Shown here in pieces: positions 37,234 through 44,913 of a stretch of 44,913 nt of DNA. This stretch comes from Burkholderia sp. Bp9142. Its GTDB lineage: Bacteria > Pseudomonadota > Gammaproteobacteria > Burkholderiales > Burkholderiaceae. Position 1 is the first letter of the stretch; every line of letters begins with the position of its first letter. The stretch spans positions 1-44,913 of the forward strand of contig NZ_QTPP01000054.1 of the NCBI RefSeq assembly GCF_003853415.1, written 5' to 3'. The notes under the pieces were generated by a model, which had not been told where the DNA came from, did no database searches, and worked only from the letters and a program-made list of their open reading frames with translations. The translations under genes were made by a program, and so were the position numbers.

Positions 37234-39135
37234 TCAGAACGACTCGTCGGCCGACAGGTAGCGCCATTGCCCTTGCGGCAGCGCGCCGAGCATCACGCGG
37301 CCCATCCGCACGCGCTTCAGGCCGATCACGTCGAGACCGACCAGTTCGCACATCCGGCGGATCTGGCGCTTCTTGCCTTCACGCAGCACGAAACGCAGCT
37401 GTTCGCCGTTCTGCCAGCTCACCATCGCGGGCTTCAGCGCGACGCCGTCGAGTTCGAGGCCGTGGCGCAGCTTCGCGAGCGATTCCGCGGGGAAGTGCTG
37501 ATCGATGTCGATCAGCCGTTCGCCGAAGCGCACGCGTACCAGATACTCCTTGTCGATGTCCGACTGCTCGCCGATCAGCTGCTTCGCGATCCGGCCGTTC
37601 TGCGTCAGCACGAGCAGGCCGGTCGAATCGATGTCGAGCCGGCCGGCCGGCGCGAGCGCGTGCAGGTGCTGCGGCGAGAAGCGAACCGGCGAACGGTCGC
37701 CGCTCCACTGGTTCGCGCGCGTGATCAGCACCGACGCGGGCTCGTAGCCGTCTTCCGCCTGCCCCGACACATAGCCGACCGGCTTGTGCAGCAGGATCGT
37801 CACTTGCGCGGCCTGCGCGGCGCTCGCACGCTCGTCGATCTCGATCTTCTGGTCGGGACGGACCTTGGTGCCGAGCGTATCGATGCGTTCGCCGTCGACG
37901 AGCACCCAGCCCTTTTCGATCCATTCGTCGGCTTCGCGGCGCGAGCACAGTCCGAGCTCGGACATGCGCTTCGACAGGCGCATCAGGCCCGTTTCGTCCC
38001 CGTGATCGATGTCGGCGGCGCGGCGCTTGACCGGTTGTGCGGTTTTCGGCGCGGTGCCGGTCGAGCGGCGCTCGGTGCCGCTGCGCTCGCCGAAGCTGCG
38101 CTTTTCGCCATAGCCGGCGGCCTTGTCGCGATAGGGCGCGCGTGCGCCGCCTTCGGCACCCGCGCGGCGCGGGCGCGCATCGTCGTCGCCGCGACGGGCC
38201 GGGCGGTCGGACGGGGTACGGCGCTCGCCGAAGCTGCGCTTCGCGCCCTCGCCAGCGGCCTTGTCACGATAGGGGGCACGTGCGCCGCCTTCGGTGCCTG
38301 TACGGCGCGGACGTGCATCGTCGTCGCTGCGACGCGCCGGGCGGTCGGACGGGGTACGGCGCTCGCCGAAGCTGCGCTTCGCACCCTCGCCAGCGGCCTT
38401 GTCGCGGTAGGGCGCGCGTGCACCGCCTTCGGCACCTGCGCGGCGCGGACGGGCATCGTCGTCGCTGCGACGCGCCGGGCGGTCGGACGGGGTACGGCGC
38501 TCGCCGAAGCTGCGCTTCTCGCCCTCGCCAGCAGCCTTGTCGCGATACGGCGCGCGTGCACCGCCTTCGGCACCCGCGCGGCGCGGGCGCGCATCGTCGT
38601 CGCCGCGACGGGCGGGGCGATCGGACGGGGTACGGCGCTCGCCGAAGCTGCGCTTCGCACCCTCGCCAGCGGCCTTGTCGCGATACGGTGCGCGTGCGCC
38701 GCCTTCGGCACCTGCGCGGCGCGGGCGTGCATCGTCGTCGCCGCGACGCGCCGGGCGATCGGACGGTGCGCGGCGCTCGCCGAAGCTGCGCTTCGCACCC
38801 TCGCCAGCGGCCTTGTCGCGATAGGGCGCGCGCGCACCGCCTTCGGCGCGGCCGCCCGGCTTCGCATCGCTGCGATAGCCGCGCTCGGCACCGCCGTCAC
38901 GCGGCGCGCGCTTCGCCGGAGCGCGATCCGCGCCCGGACCCTCCGCGCCGCGCGGCTTGAACGCGCGTTCGCCGGCGGCTGCCGGTGCCGCGGCCTTCTT
39001 CGGGCGCGAGGGCTTGTCGGCCGCGGGCGGCGCGGCGGGGCGCACCGCCTTGCGGGCAACGAGGCTGCCGGAGCGGACAGGGGCGCGGGTCGGCGATGCC
39101 GGCTTCGGATTCTTGACGGTTAATTTGGTGCGCAT
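37234..39135 (-). CDS. 23S rRNA pseudouridine synthase, RsuA/RluF-like, with N-terminal repeat array
   Basis: A 633-residue protein. The C-terminal ~250 residues are a pseudouridine synthase of the RsuA/RluB/E/F family: an S4 RNA-binding domain (about 385-440, RLSKRMSELGLCSRREADEW) and a catalytic domain with GRLDIDSTGL where Asp501 is the nucleophile, ending with the conserved KKRQIRRM segment. The sequence is closer to RluF than to RluB. The first ~380 residues are low-complexity: after a basic Lys/Arg/Pro-rich start come five full and one partial copies of a 46-residue repeat beginning GGARAPYRDKA. It starts at 39135, only 16 bp after the glnD stop, as the last gene of map-glnD-rluF. The repeats probably bind RNA or are disordered; their exact role is unknown. 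Confidence 0.9.
   Translation of the reverse strand: MRTKLTVKNPKPASPTRAPVRSGSLVARKAVRPAAPPAADKPSRPKKAAAPAAAGERAFKPRGAEGPGADRAPAKRAPRDGGAERGYRSDAKPGGRAEGGARAPYRDKAAGEGAKRSFGERRAPSDRPARRGDDDARPRRAGAEGGARAPYRDKAAGEGAKRSFGERRTPSDRPARRGDDDARPRRAGAEGGARAPYRDKAAGEGEKRSFGERRTPSDRPARRSDDDARPRRAGAEGGARAPYRDKAAGEGAKRSFGERRTPSDRPARRSDDDARPRRTGTEGGARAPYRDKAAGEGAKRSFGERRTPSDRPARRGDDDARPRRAGAEGGARAPYRDKAAGYGEKRSFGERSGTERRSTGTAPKTAQPVKRRAADIDHGDETGLMRLSKRMSELGLCSRREADEWIEKGWVLVDGERIDTLGTKVRPDQKIEIDERASAAQAAQVTILLHKPVGYVSGQAEDGYEPASVLITRANQWSGDRSPVRFSPQHLHALAPAGRLDIDSTGLLVLTQNGRIAKQLIGEQSDIDKEYLVRVRFGERLIDIDQHFPAESLAKLRHGLELDGVALKPAMVSWQNGEQLRFVLREGKKRQIRRMCELVGLDVIGLKRVRMGRVMLGALPQGQWRYLSADESF
38083..38841 (-). 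repeat. In-frame 138-bp tandem repeats coding a 46-residue unit
   Basis: The sequence CTCGCCGAAGCTGCG recurs at 38086, 38224, 38362, 38500, 38638 and 38776 on the plus strand, exactly 138 bp apart. Translated on the minus strand it gives five full copies and one partial copy of a 46-residue unit rich in Arg, Asp, Gly and Ala (GGARAPYRDKAAG, then GERRTPSDRPARR, then DDDARPRR). Copies differ at few positions (for example Ala/Glu, Gly/Ser, Ala/Thr), suggesting recent duplication. The copy number is likely variable between strains; this is inference. Confidence 0.93.
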
Positions 39136-39151
39136 AAACGCTGGGATTCAT

Positions 39152-41728
39152 TCAGACTGCGATCGCGCGCAGCAATTCGGTTTCGAGCTGGATCTGCAGG
39201 CGGTTGTCGGACAGGCCGGCACCGTCGAGCAGGAAGATGTCCTCGACGCGTTCGCCGAGCGTATTGATCCGCGCCGCGTGGACGCCGACCTGATGCTCGG
39301 CCAGTACGCGCGCGATCGAATAGAGAAGGCCCGGCCGGTCGTTGGCGGACACGGACAGGATGTAGTACTGGCCGCGCTCGTCGGCCCGGAGGTCGACGCG
39401 CGGTGTGATCGGAAACGTCCGGGACAGCCGCGACAGGCGACCCTTGGACGGCTCCGGCAGCGACGCGGTATCGGCAAGGCGCGTCGCGAGCTGCTGTTCG
39501 ACGAGATTCGCGATGTCGCGATAGCGCACGTCGCGTTCGGTCTGCGTGACGATGAAGTTGTCGAGCGCATAGCCGTGCCGCGTCGTGCTGACGCGCGCAT
39601 CGAGCACCGATAGCCCGTTGCGGTCGAAGTACGCGCAGATGCCCGCGAACAGGTCGGGGCGGTCCTTCACGTACACGAGCACCTGCAGCGCGTCGCCGAT
39701 CGGCGACGGCCGTGCGCGGACGATCGCGGTCTCGGCGTTCACGTGCCGGTACAGCACGCGCGTCTGCCATGCGATGTCGGCCGCGTCGTGACGCAGGAAG
39801 AAGCCGACGTCGAGCTGATCCCACAGCGCACGGTGGGCGTCGTCGGGCACGGTCTCGAGGCGCAGCAGCGCCAGCGCCTGCTCCTGCCGCGATTTCAGTT
39901 CCGAATGCGCGTCGGGCTTGGCGCCGCCGAGCACCGCGAGCGTGATGCGGTACAGGTCCTCGAGCAGCTTGCCCTTCCACGTGTTCCATACCTTCGGGCT
40001 GGTGCCGCGGATATCGGCGACCGTCAGCAGGTAGAGCGCGGTGAGGTACCGTTCGTTGCCGACGACTTCGGCGAAGCGCTTGATCACCTCCGGATCGCTC
40101 GTGTCCTGCTTCTGCGCGACCTGGCTCATCGTCAAATGATGCTGGACGAGCCACACGATCAGCGCCGCGTCGTCGCCGGCGATCCCATGCTCGCGGCAGA
40201 AACGCCGTGCGTCGGCCATCCCGAGCGTCGAGTGGTCGCCGCCGCGGCCCTTCGCGATGTCGTGGAACAGCGCGGCGACATACAGCACCCACGGGCGCTC
40301 GAAATTGCCGATCAGCTGGCTGCAGAACGGGTACTCGTGCGCGTGCTCGGCCACCGCGAAGCGGCGGATGTTGCGCAACACCATCAGGATGTGCTGGTCG
40401 ACCGTGTACACGTGATACAGGTCGTGCTGCATCTGGCCGACGATGCGGCGGAAATTCAGCAGGTAGCGGCCGAGCACGCTCGTCTGGTTCATCAGCCGGA
40501 AGGCATGCGTGATGCCTTCGGGCTGCTGCAGGATCTGCATGAACGTGCGGCGGTTCTGCGGATCGCGCCGCCACGTGTTGTTCATGATTTCGCGCGAGTT
40601 GTACAGCGCGCGCAGCGTGCGGGCGGACAGGCCCTTCACGCCGCGGGTCGCTTCGTACAGCAGGAACGCTTCGAGGATCGCGTCGGGGTGGCGTTCGAAC
40701 ACGCCGTCGTCGACGATCTCGAGCATGCCCTGCTTCTCGACGAAGCGATCGGGCGACAGCACGCGCGTGATGCCGCTCGTCGCGGGGAACAGCTGCGCCT
40801 CGATGTTCTGGATCAGGATCGTCGCGAGCTGCGTGACTGCTTTCGCGGCCCAGTAGTAGCGGCGCATCAACTGCTCGCTCGCGCGCTTGGCCTGCGTCGG
40901 CCGGTAGCCGAAGCTCTCGGCGGCCTGCGTCTGCAGGTCGAACACGAGCATGTCCTGGCGGCGGCCGGCGATCACGTGCAGCCGTGCGCGCAGCGTCTTC
41001 AGGAATCCTTCGTTGCGGCGCAGCTCACGCGCCTCGCGCTCGGTGATGAGCCCGCGCGTGTCGAGCTCGCGCCAGCTGCTGCCGAAGCCGGCCGCGCGCG
41101 CGATCCACAGGATCGTCTGCAGGTCGCGCAGCCCGCCGGGGCTTTCCTTCACGTTCGGCTCGAGGCTGTACGGCGTGTCCTGGAACTTCGCGTGGCGCTG
41201 GCGCATCTCGAGCACCTTCGCGGTGAAGAACGCGCGCGCGTCGAGTGCCTCGTGATAGCGCACGGTGAAGCGCTCGAACAGCGCGGTGCTGCCGACGATG
41301 CGGCGCGCCTCGAGCAGCGAGGTCTGCACGGTGACGTCCTGCGATGCTTCCTCGATGCATTGCGCGACCGTGCGCACGCTGCTGCCGATCTCGAGGCCGA
41401 GATCCCACGCCATCCCGATGAAGCGCTCGATGCGCGCGTCGAGCGCCGGGTCGTGCGTATCGGGCAGCAGCACCAGGATGTCGACGTCGGAGTGGGGCGC
41501 GAGCTCGCCGCGCCCGTAGCCGCCGACGGCGACGAGCGCGAGCGTCGCGGGCAGCCCGCAGTCGTCCCATACGCGCTTGAGCGCCTCGTCGGTGAGCTTC
41601 GACAGCGCGTGCATCAGCGACGCGACGTTCGTCGCGCTGCGAAAGCGCTCAAGCATGTCGGCCTTGGCGGCCTTGAATTCGGCGCGCCGCGACAGCGCTT
41701 CGGGCGAGGGGGCGGCGTGAGCGCTCAT
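39152..41728 (-). CDS. glnD: Bifunctional [protein-PII] uridylyltransferase/uridylyl-removing enzyme
   Basis: An 858-residue nitrogen-sensing enzyme that adds UMP to, and removes it from, the PII proteins GlnB/GlnK in response to glutamine. The N-terminal nucleotidyltransferase domain has GGYGRGELAPHSDVD at residues 69-83 with the metal Asp81 and Asp83. The HD phosphohydrolase domain follows, with His489-Asp490 in HDIAKGRGGDHS. Two C-terminal ACT domains (about 685-760 and 795-858) bind glutamine. All four domains are intact, so both activities should be present. It starts at 41728 (MSAHAAPSP), 50 bp after map. It is translationally close to the rluF-like gene (16 bp). Confidence 0.97.
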   Translation of the reverse strand: MSAHAAPSPEALSRRAEFKAAKADMLERFRSATNVASLMHALSKLTDEALKRVWDDCGLPATLALVAVGGYGRGELAPHSDVDILVLLPDTHDPALDARIERFIGMAWDLGLEIGSSVRTVAQCIEEASQDVTVQTSLLEARRIVGSTALFERFTVRYHEALDARAFFTAKVLEMRQRHAKFQDTPYSLEPNVKESPGGLRDLQTILWIARAAGFGSSWRELDTRGLITEREARELRRNEGFLKTLRARLHVIAGRRQDMLVFDLQTQAAESFGYRPTQAKRASEQLMRRYYWAAKAVTQLATILIQNIEAQLFPATSGITRVLSPDRFVEKQGMLEIVDDGVFERHPDAILEAFLLYEATRGVKGLSARTLRALYNSREIMNNTWRRDPQNRRTFMQILQQPEGITHAFRLMNQTSVLGRYLLNFRRIVGQMQHDLYHVYTVDQHILMVLRNIRRFAVAEHAHEYPFCSQLIGNFERPWVLYVAALFHDIAKGRGGDHSTLGMADARRFCREHGIAGDDAALIVWLVQHHLTMSQVAQKQDTSDPEVIKRFAEVVGNERYLTALYLLTVADIRGTSPKVWNTWKGKLLEDLYRITLAVLGGAKPDAHSELKSRQEQALALLRLETVPDDAHRALWDQLDVGFFLRHDAADIAWQTRVLYRHVNAETAIVRARPSPIGDALQVLVYVKDRPDLFAGICAYFDRNGLSVLDARVSTTRHGYALDNFIVTQTERDVRYRDIANLVEQQLATRLADTASLPEPSKGRLSRLSRTFPITPRVDLRADERGQYYILSVSANDRPGLLYSIARVLAEHQVGVHAARINTLGERVEDIFLLDGAGLSDNRLQIQLETELLRAIAV

Positions 41729-41778
41729 GGGTGGCCGTTCAGGTCAGGGGCGGGCAGGGCAGGCTGGCGCGACGGCGC

Positions 41779-42594
41779 TCAGACCGCGGCGGCCGGTTGT
41801 GCGAACACCGGGCGTGCCGGCGTACCGGCGGACACGGTCAGCACCTCGTAGCCCGTCTCGGTGACGAGCACCGTGTGCTCCCATTGCGCGGACAGGCTGC
41901 GGTCGCGCGTCTTGACCGTCCACTGGTCGGGCATCGTGCGAATGTCGCGCTTGCCGGCGTTGATCATCGGCTCGATCGTGAAGATCATCCCGGCCTTCAG
42001 CTCGATGCCGGTGCCCGGACGGCCGTAGTGGACGACCTGCGGATCTTCGTGGAACACCGTGCCGATGCCGTGGCCGCAGTATTCGCGCACGACGCTGTAG
42101 CCCTGCGCTTCCGCGTGCTTCTGGATCGCGTAGCCGATATCGCCGAGGTGCGCACCGGGCTTGACCTGGTCGATGCCGAGCCACATGCATTCGTAGGTGG
42201 TCTGCACGAGACGCTTCGCGAGGATCGAGCCCTCGCCGACGATGAACATCCGGCTGGTGTCGCCGAAGTAGCCGTTCTTGATCACGGTGATGTCGATGTT
42301 CAGCGCGTCGCCGTTCTTGATCACCTTCTCGCCCGGAATGCCGTGGCAGATCACGTCGTTGACCGAGATGCAGGTGGCCTTCGGGTACGGCGGATAGCCG
42401 GGCGGCTGATAATTCAGCGGCGCGGGGATCGTGCCCTGCTCGTTGAGCATGAATTCGTGACAGAGCCGGTCGAGTTCGGCGGTCGTGATGCCCGCGACGA
42501 CGTGCGGCGTGATGAAGTCGAGCACTTCGCTCGCGAGACGGCAGGCGACGCGCATCTCGGCGATGTCGTGTTCGTTTTTGAGCGTAATAGCCAT
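41779..42594 (-). CDS. map: Methionine aminopeptidase, type I
   Basis: A 271-residue metalloprotease that removes the initiator methionine after deformylation. The pita-bread fold metal ligands are visible as Asp in VIKNGDALNIDIT, Asp in GYFGDTSRM, His in YCGHGIGTVFHE, Glu in FTIEPMIN and Glu in QWEHTVLVTE. The family length and the start MAITLKNEHDI at 42594 are normal. It is divergent from rpsB, which is the arrangement in many proteobacteria. It is the first gene of map-glnD-rluF. A GATAAT read on the minus strand at 42627-42632 may be its -10. The gene is essential in most bacteria. Confidence 0.97.
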   Translation of the reverse strand: MAITLKNEHDIAEMRVACRLASEVLDFITPHVVAGITTAELDRLCHEFMLNEQGTIPAPLNYQPPGYPPYPKATCISVNDVICHGIPGEKVIKNGDALNIDITVIKNGYFGDTSRMFIVGEGSILAKRLVQTTYECMWLGIDQVKPGAHLGDIGYAIQKHAEAQGYSVVREYCGHGIGTVFHEDPQVVHYGRPGTGIELKAGMIFTIEPMINAGKRDIRTMPDQWTVKTRDRSLSAQWEHTVLVTETGYEVLTVSAGTPARPVFAQPAAAV

Positions 42595-42973
42595 CGAGGT
42601 ATGCCTGGAATGCGGTGAATTGACGGATTATCGCACCTTATGGCGGGCCTCGCAGCCCCTGCCGGCGGTGCCGATGCGGGTTTTCGCGGATTGTCCGGCC
42701 GGCTGCCGCGCGGCAAGCGAAAGTGGCGGGCGACTTGAGAGCCGACAAATCGGCGTGCTATACTCTTTGGCTAAGTCGACATCCAAATGCCGAACATGCC
42801 CCGATCTGGGGCGGCATGGCGATGAAAGGCTTGCGGCACGGGCATTTTCGCACGTGCCGAATCGCAAGCCGGCGCAACCAGGGTGCCGGCCGCGCGGAAC
42901 GAAGGTCCTTCGGGGCGGGTTCGCGCGGCGGTACGGCAGCCGGCTTAAGACCCAACCCTCGTGGAGAATTTAC
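42595..42973. promoter_or_regulatory. Divergent map/rpsB region and rpsB leader
   Basis: 379 bases without a gene. A plus-strand sigma70 promoter is clear: TTGAGA at 42735-42740, an 18-base spacer and TATACT at 42759-42764. Transcription would start near 42771, leaving a leader of about 200 nt before rpsB. Hairpins visible in it are GCCCC-GATCT-GGGGC (42798-42812) and a longer one joining GGCTTGCG (42828-42835) to CGCAAGCC (42863-42870) with GCACG/CGTGC inside. Such a leader is the usual place for ribosomal protein S2 autoregulation. A minus-strand GATAAT for map lies at 42627-42632. No small RNA or coding sequence is recognised. Confidence 0.75.
42735..42764 (+). promoter_or_regulatory. Sigma70 promoter of rpsB-tsf
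   Basis: TTGAGA, an 18-base spacer and TATACT. It is the best-matching promoter in the window, as expected for a highly expressed ribosomal protein gene. Confidence 0.75.
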
Positions 42974-43714
42974 ATGGCAGTCACGATGCGCCAAATGCTG
43001 GAAGCGGGTGTCCACTTCGGTCACCAGACGCGCTTCTGGAACCCGAAGATGGCTCCGTTCATTTTCGGTCACCGCAACAAGATTCACATCATCAACCTCG
43101 AAAAGACGCTGCCGATGTTCACGGACGCACAGAAGTACGTGCGCCAGCTGGCAGCGAACCGCGGCACGATCCTGTTCGTCGGCACGAAGCGCCAGTCGCG
43201 TGACACGATCGCCCAGGAAGCGCAGCGCGCGGGCATGCCGTACGTCAACGCACGCTGGCTCGGCGGCATGATGACCAACTTCAAGACGCTGAAGGTATCG
43301 ATCAAGCGCCTGAAGGACATGGAAGCGGCCGTCGAATCGGGCGAAACCGAGAAGATGAGCAAGAAGGAAGCGCTGCTGTTCGAACGCGAAATCGCCAAGC
43401 TGCAGAAGTCGATCGGCGGCGTGAAGGACATGGGCGGCATTCCGGACGCGATCTTCGTCATCGACGTCGGCTACCACAAGATTGCCGTCACGGAAGCGAA
43501 CAAGCTGGGCGTGCCGGTCATCGCCGTGGTCGATACGAACCACTCGCCGGAAGGTGTGGACTACGTGATCCCGGGTAACGACGACTCGAGCAAGGCAGTC
43601 GCGCTGTACGCTGAAGGCGTGGCCGACGCGATCCTCGAAGGCCGTGCGAACGCGGTCAACGAAGTGGTCCAGGCCGCACGCGGCGACGACGAGTACGTCG
43701 AGGAAAACGCGTAA
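42974..43714 (+). CDS. rpsB: 30S ribosomal protein S2
   Basis: A 246-residue ribosomal protein S2, needed for the binding of S1 and for translation initiation. The N terminus AVTMRQMLEAGVHFGHQTR and the central segment MGGIPDAIFVIDV are highly conserved family marks; the C-terminal end is acidic (DDEYVEENA). A GGAGA site at 42963-42967 precedes ATG 42974; the frame is open upstream but not family-like. It has a strong promoter and a structured leader, and is followed by tsf after a terminator-containing 162-bp gap. In Escherichia coli S2 represses its own rpsB-tsf mRNA; the leader here suggests the same principle, though the structure is not proven homologous. Confidence 0.98.
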   Translation: MAVTMRQMLEAGVHFGHQTRFWNPKMAPFIFGHRNKIHIINLEKTLPMFTDAQKYVRQLAANRGTILFVGTKRQSRDTIAQEAQRAGMPYVNARWLGGMMTNFKTLKVSIKRLKDMEAAVESGETEKMSKKEALLFEREIAKLQKSIGGVKDMGGIPDAIFVIDVGYHKIAVTEANKLGVPVIAVVDTNHSPEGVDYVIPGNDDSSKAVALYAEGVADAILEGRANAVNEVVQAARGDDEYVEENA

Positions 43715-43732
43715 CTGGCCCCGAGCCGGCGC

Positions 43733-43765
43733 AAAAAGGGGGCTCTCAACAGGCCCCCTTTTTTT
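43733..43765 (+). terminator. Rho-independent terminator between rpsB and tsf
   Basis: AAAAAGGGGGC (43733-43743) pairs with GCCCCCTTTTT (43753-43763) around a 9-base loop, followed by more T residues to 43765. It would reduce transcription into tsf, as a partial terminator does in Escherichia coli, and the remaining 110 bases may hold a tsf promoter. Confidence 0.9.
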
Positions 43766-43876
43766 AAGCTTGTGCGCCGGGCCTGATCGCGCCGAATCGG
43801 CGCGGGTCCGGAAACGAATCTCGGCCGTTCGCGTCCAAGCGGGCGGCGTTGTGAATACAGACTCAAGGAGCGAATG

Positions 43877-44758
43877 ATGGCGGCAATTACCGCAAGCATG
43901 GTGGCAGAACTGCGCGCAAAGACCGACGCACCGATGATGGAGTGCAAGAAGGCGCTGACGGAAGCTGACGGCGATCTGGCCAAGGCTGAAGAGCTGCTGC
44001 GCGTCAAGCTCGGCAACAAGGCGAGCAAGGCGGCATCGCGCGTGACGGCAGAAGGCGTCGTCGCATCGTTCGTCGGCGGCAACGCAGGCGCGCTGGTCGA
44101 ACTGAACTGCGAAACCGACTTCGTCGCGAAGAACGACGACTTCCTCGCATTCTCGAAGACGGTTGCAGAACTCGTCGCGACGCAAAACCCGGCTGACGTG
44201 GCTGCGCTGTCGGCACTGCCGCTCGAAGGCTCGACGGTCGACGCAGTCCGTCTGGCACTGATCGGCAAGATCGGCGAGAACGTCTCGATCCGCCGTTTCG
44301 TCCGTTTCGAAACCGCGAACAAGATCGCAACGTACCTGCACGGCGCGCGTATCGGCGTGATCGTCGAGTACACGGGCGCGGAAGAGCAGGTCGGCAAGGA
44401 CGTCGCGATGCACATCGCGGCAATGAAGCCGGTCGCGCTGTCGTCGGCTGACGTGCCGGCGGAACTGATCGAGACGGAACGCCGCGTGGCCGAGCAGAAG
44501 GCTGCGGAATCGGGCAAGCCGGCTGAAATCGTCGCGAAGATGGTCGACGGTAGCGTCCAGAAGTACCTGAAGGAAGTGTCGCTGCTGAACCAGACGTTCG
44601 TGAAGAACGACAAGCAGTCGATCGAGCAGATGCTGAAGGCGGCGGATTCCGCCGTGCAGAAGTTCACGCTGTTCGTCGTCGGCGAAGGCATCGAGAAGCG
44701 CCAGGACGACTTCGCCGCCGAAGTGGCCGCGCAAGTCGCAGCAGCAAAGCAGCAGTAA
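43877..44758 (+). CDS. tsf: Elongation factor Ts
   Basis: A 293-residue nucleotide-exchange factor that releases GDP from EF-Tu. The N-terminal UBA-like domain (ITASMVAELRAKTDAPMMEC), TDFVAKNDDF at about residues 80-89, and the C-terminal LLNQTFVKNDKQSIEQM segment are typical. The length is normal. Two adjacent in-frame ATGs occur at 43874 and 43877; I chose 43877 since the GGAG at 43867-43870 is then 6 bases away and the protein starts MAAITASM as usual. It is followed by a perfect 9-bp hairpin and then by doubtful sequence. In related genomes pyrH follows, but it is not reached here. Confidence 0.97.
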   Translation: MAAITASMVAELRAKTDAPMMECKKALTEADGDLAKAEELLRVKLGNKASKAASRVTAEGVVASFVGGNAGALVELNCETDFVAKNDDFLAFSKTVAELVATQNPADVAALSALPLEGSTVDAVRLALIGKIGENVSIRRFVRFETANKIATYLHGARIGVIVEYTGAEEQVGKDVAMHIAAMKPVALSSADVPAELIETERRVAEQKAAESGKPAEIVAKMVDGSVQKYLKEVSLLNQTFVKNDKQSIEQMLKAADSAVQKFTLFVVGEGIEKRQDDFAAEVAAQVAAAKQQ

Positions 44759-44780
44759 GCCGTAAGCAGTCAGGCAGTAT

Positions 44781-44807
44781 CCGCGGCGGGCGTCCGCTCC
44801 GCCGCGG
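44781..44807 (+). terminator. Hairpin after tsf, likely terminator with corrupted tail
   Basis: CCGCGGCGG (44781-44789) pairs exactly with CCGCCGCGG (44799-44807) around a nine-base loop, 23 bases after the tsf stop. No T-run follows; instead the sequence becomes homopolymer-rich. A terminator is likely in the real genome, with the U-run lost to error; this is inference. Confidence 0.5.
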
Positions 44808-44913
44808 CCGGCGGCGGGGGGCCGGGCCCGCGGGCCCCCCCCCCGCCCCCCCCCCCCGGCGCGCCCCAGGAAAATAGAACCGAAAAAGAGAGGGGTGTGT
44901 ATTAATGAAGAAG
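44808..44913. other. Suspect low-quality contig end
   Basis: After the tsf hairpin there are runs of G and C (for example a run of more than ten C) and then about 45 bases of atypically AT-rich sequence with no resemblance to the neighbouring DNA. The pattern looks like sequence or assembly error at a contig end. I do not annotate any gene here. Confidence 0.7.

Noticed and set aside
38083..38841. Regular repeats that might suggest CRISPR or a non-coding repeat array
   Set aside because: Units are 138 bp, contiguous, in frame and translate to a conserved peptide, with no spacers.
42758..44734. Minus-strand frame opposite rpsB and tsf
   Set aside because: It spans two genes, their terminator and the leader, with no motif. 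Shadow of the coding strand.
44815..44860. G/C-rich stretch as a G-quadruplex or regulatory element
   Set aside because: It lies at the suspect end and resembles sequencing error; not reliable.

Overview
The window is a stretch of very high G+C, densely coded bacterial chromosome. Protein sequences and gene order (aceA/aceB glyoxylate-shunt region, rhlE, tsaB-rimI-udg, thiD, lplT, alr-radA, a dap operon, smc-zipA-ligA-def, map-glnD, rpsB-tsf) point to a betaproteobacterium of the genus Burkholderia, most likely the Burkholderia cepacia complex. This assignment rests on recognising the proteins and the GC-rich codon use, not on a database search. I see no tRNA, rRNA, insertion sequence, prophage or CRISPR array. 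It reads as core chromosome.

Layout. 1-2.3 kb: a GNAT acetyltransferase, a convergent AraC-type regulator, and a gamma-glutamylcyclotransferase-fold protein with a long structured leader. 2.3-8.3 kb: the glyoxylate-shunt enzymes malate synthase (aceB) and isocitrate lyase (aceA) flank an L-2-haloacid dehalogenase, a divergent LysR regulator and a universal stress protein. 8.3-10.5 kb: the DEAD-box helicase rhlE with a long untranslated leader, and a small acyl-CoA-binding protein. 10.6-13.9 kb: a tight four-gene operon, tsaB-rimI-family 4 uracil-DNA glycosylase-DUF1853. 13.9-19.2 kb: thiD and lplT on the minus strand, then alr-radA and a small uncharacterised gene on the plus strand.

19.3-28.2 kb: a YheS-type ABC-F ATPase, a glutathione peroxidase, and a minus-strand group dapC-dapD-yffB-dapE-prmB followed by cardiolipin synthase. 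dapC, dapD and dapE are the succinylase-branch lysine/diaminopimelate genes. A terminator-like hairpin sits just before dapE. 28.4-37.1 kb: an EamA permease, then smc-zipA-ligA-def (chromosome organisation, division, replication and protein maturation). A 16-bp perfect inverted repeat lies between zipA and ligA. 37.2-42.6 kb: a minus-strand operon map-glnD-rluF-like, whose last product carries an unusual N-terminal array of 46-residue repeats. 42.7-44.8 kb: the ribosomal protein S2 and elongation factor Ts genes, with a clear sigma70 promoter, a structured leader and an intergenic terminator.

The last ~100 bases, after a GC-rich hairpin behind tsf, are homopolymer-rich and then atypically AT-rich. 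They look like sequence or assembly error at a contig end. No obviously new multi-gene system is visible. The observations most worth following are regulatory (leaders, palindromes, the dapE attenuator candidate), the repeat-bearing pseudouridine synthase, the haloacid dehalogenase beside malate synthase, and the glycosylase/DUF1853 pair.
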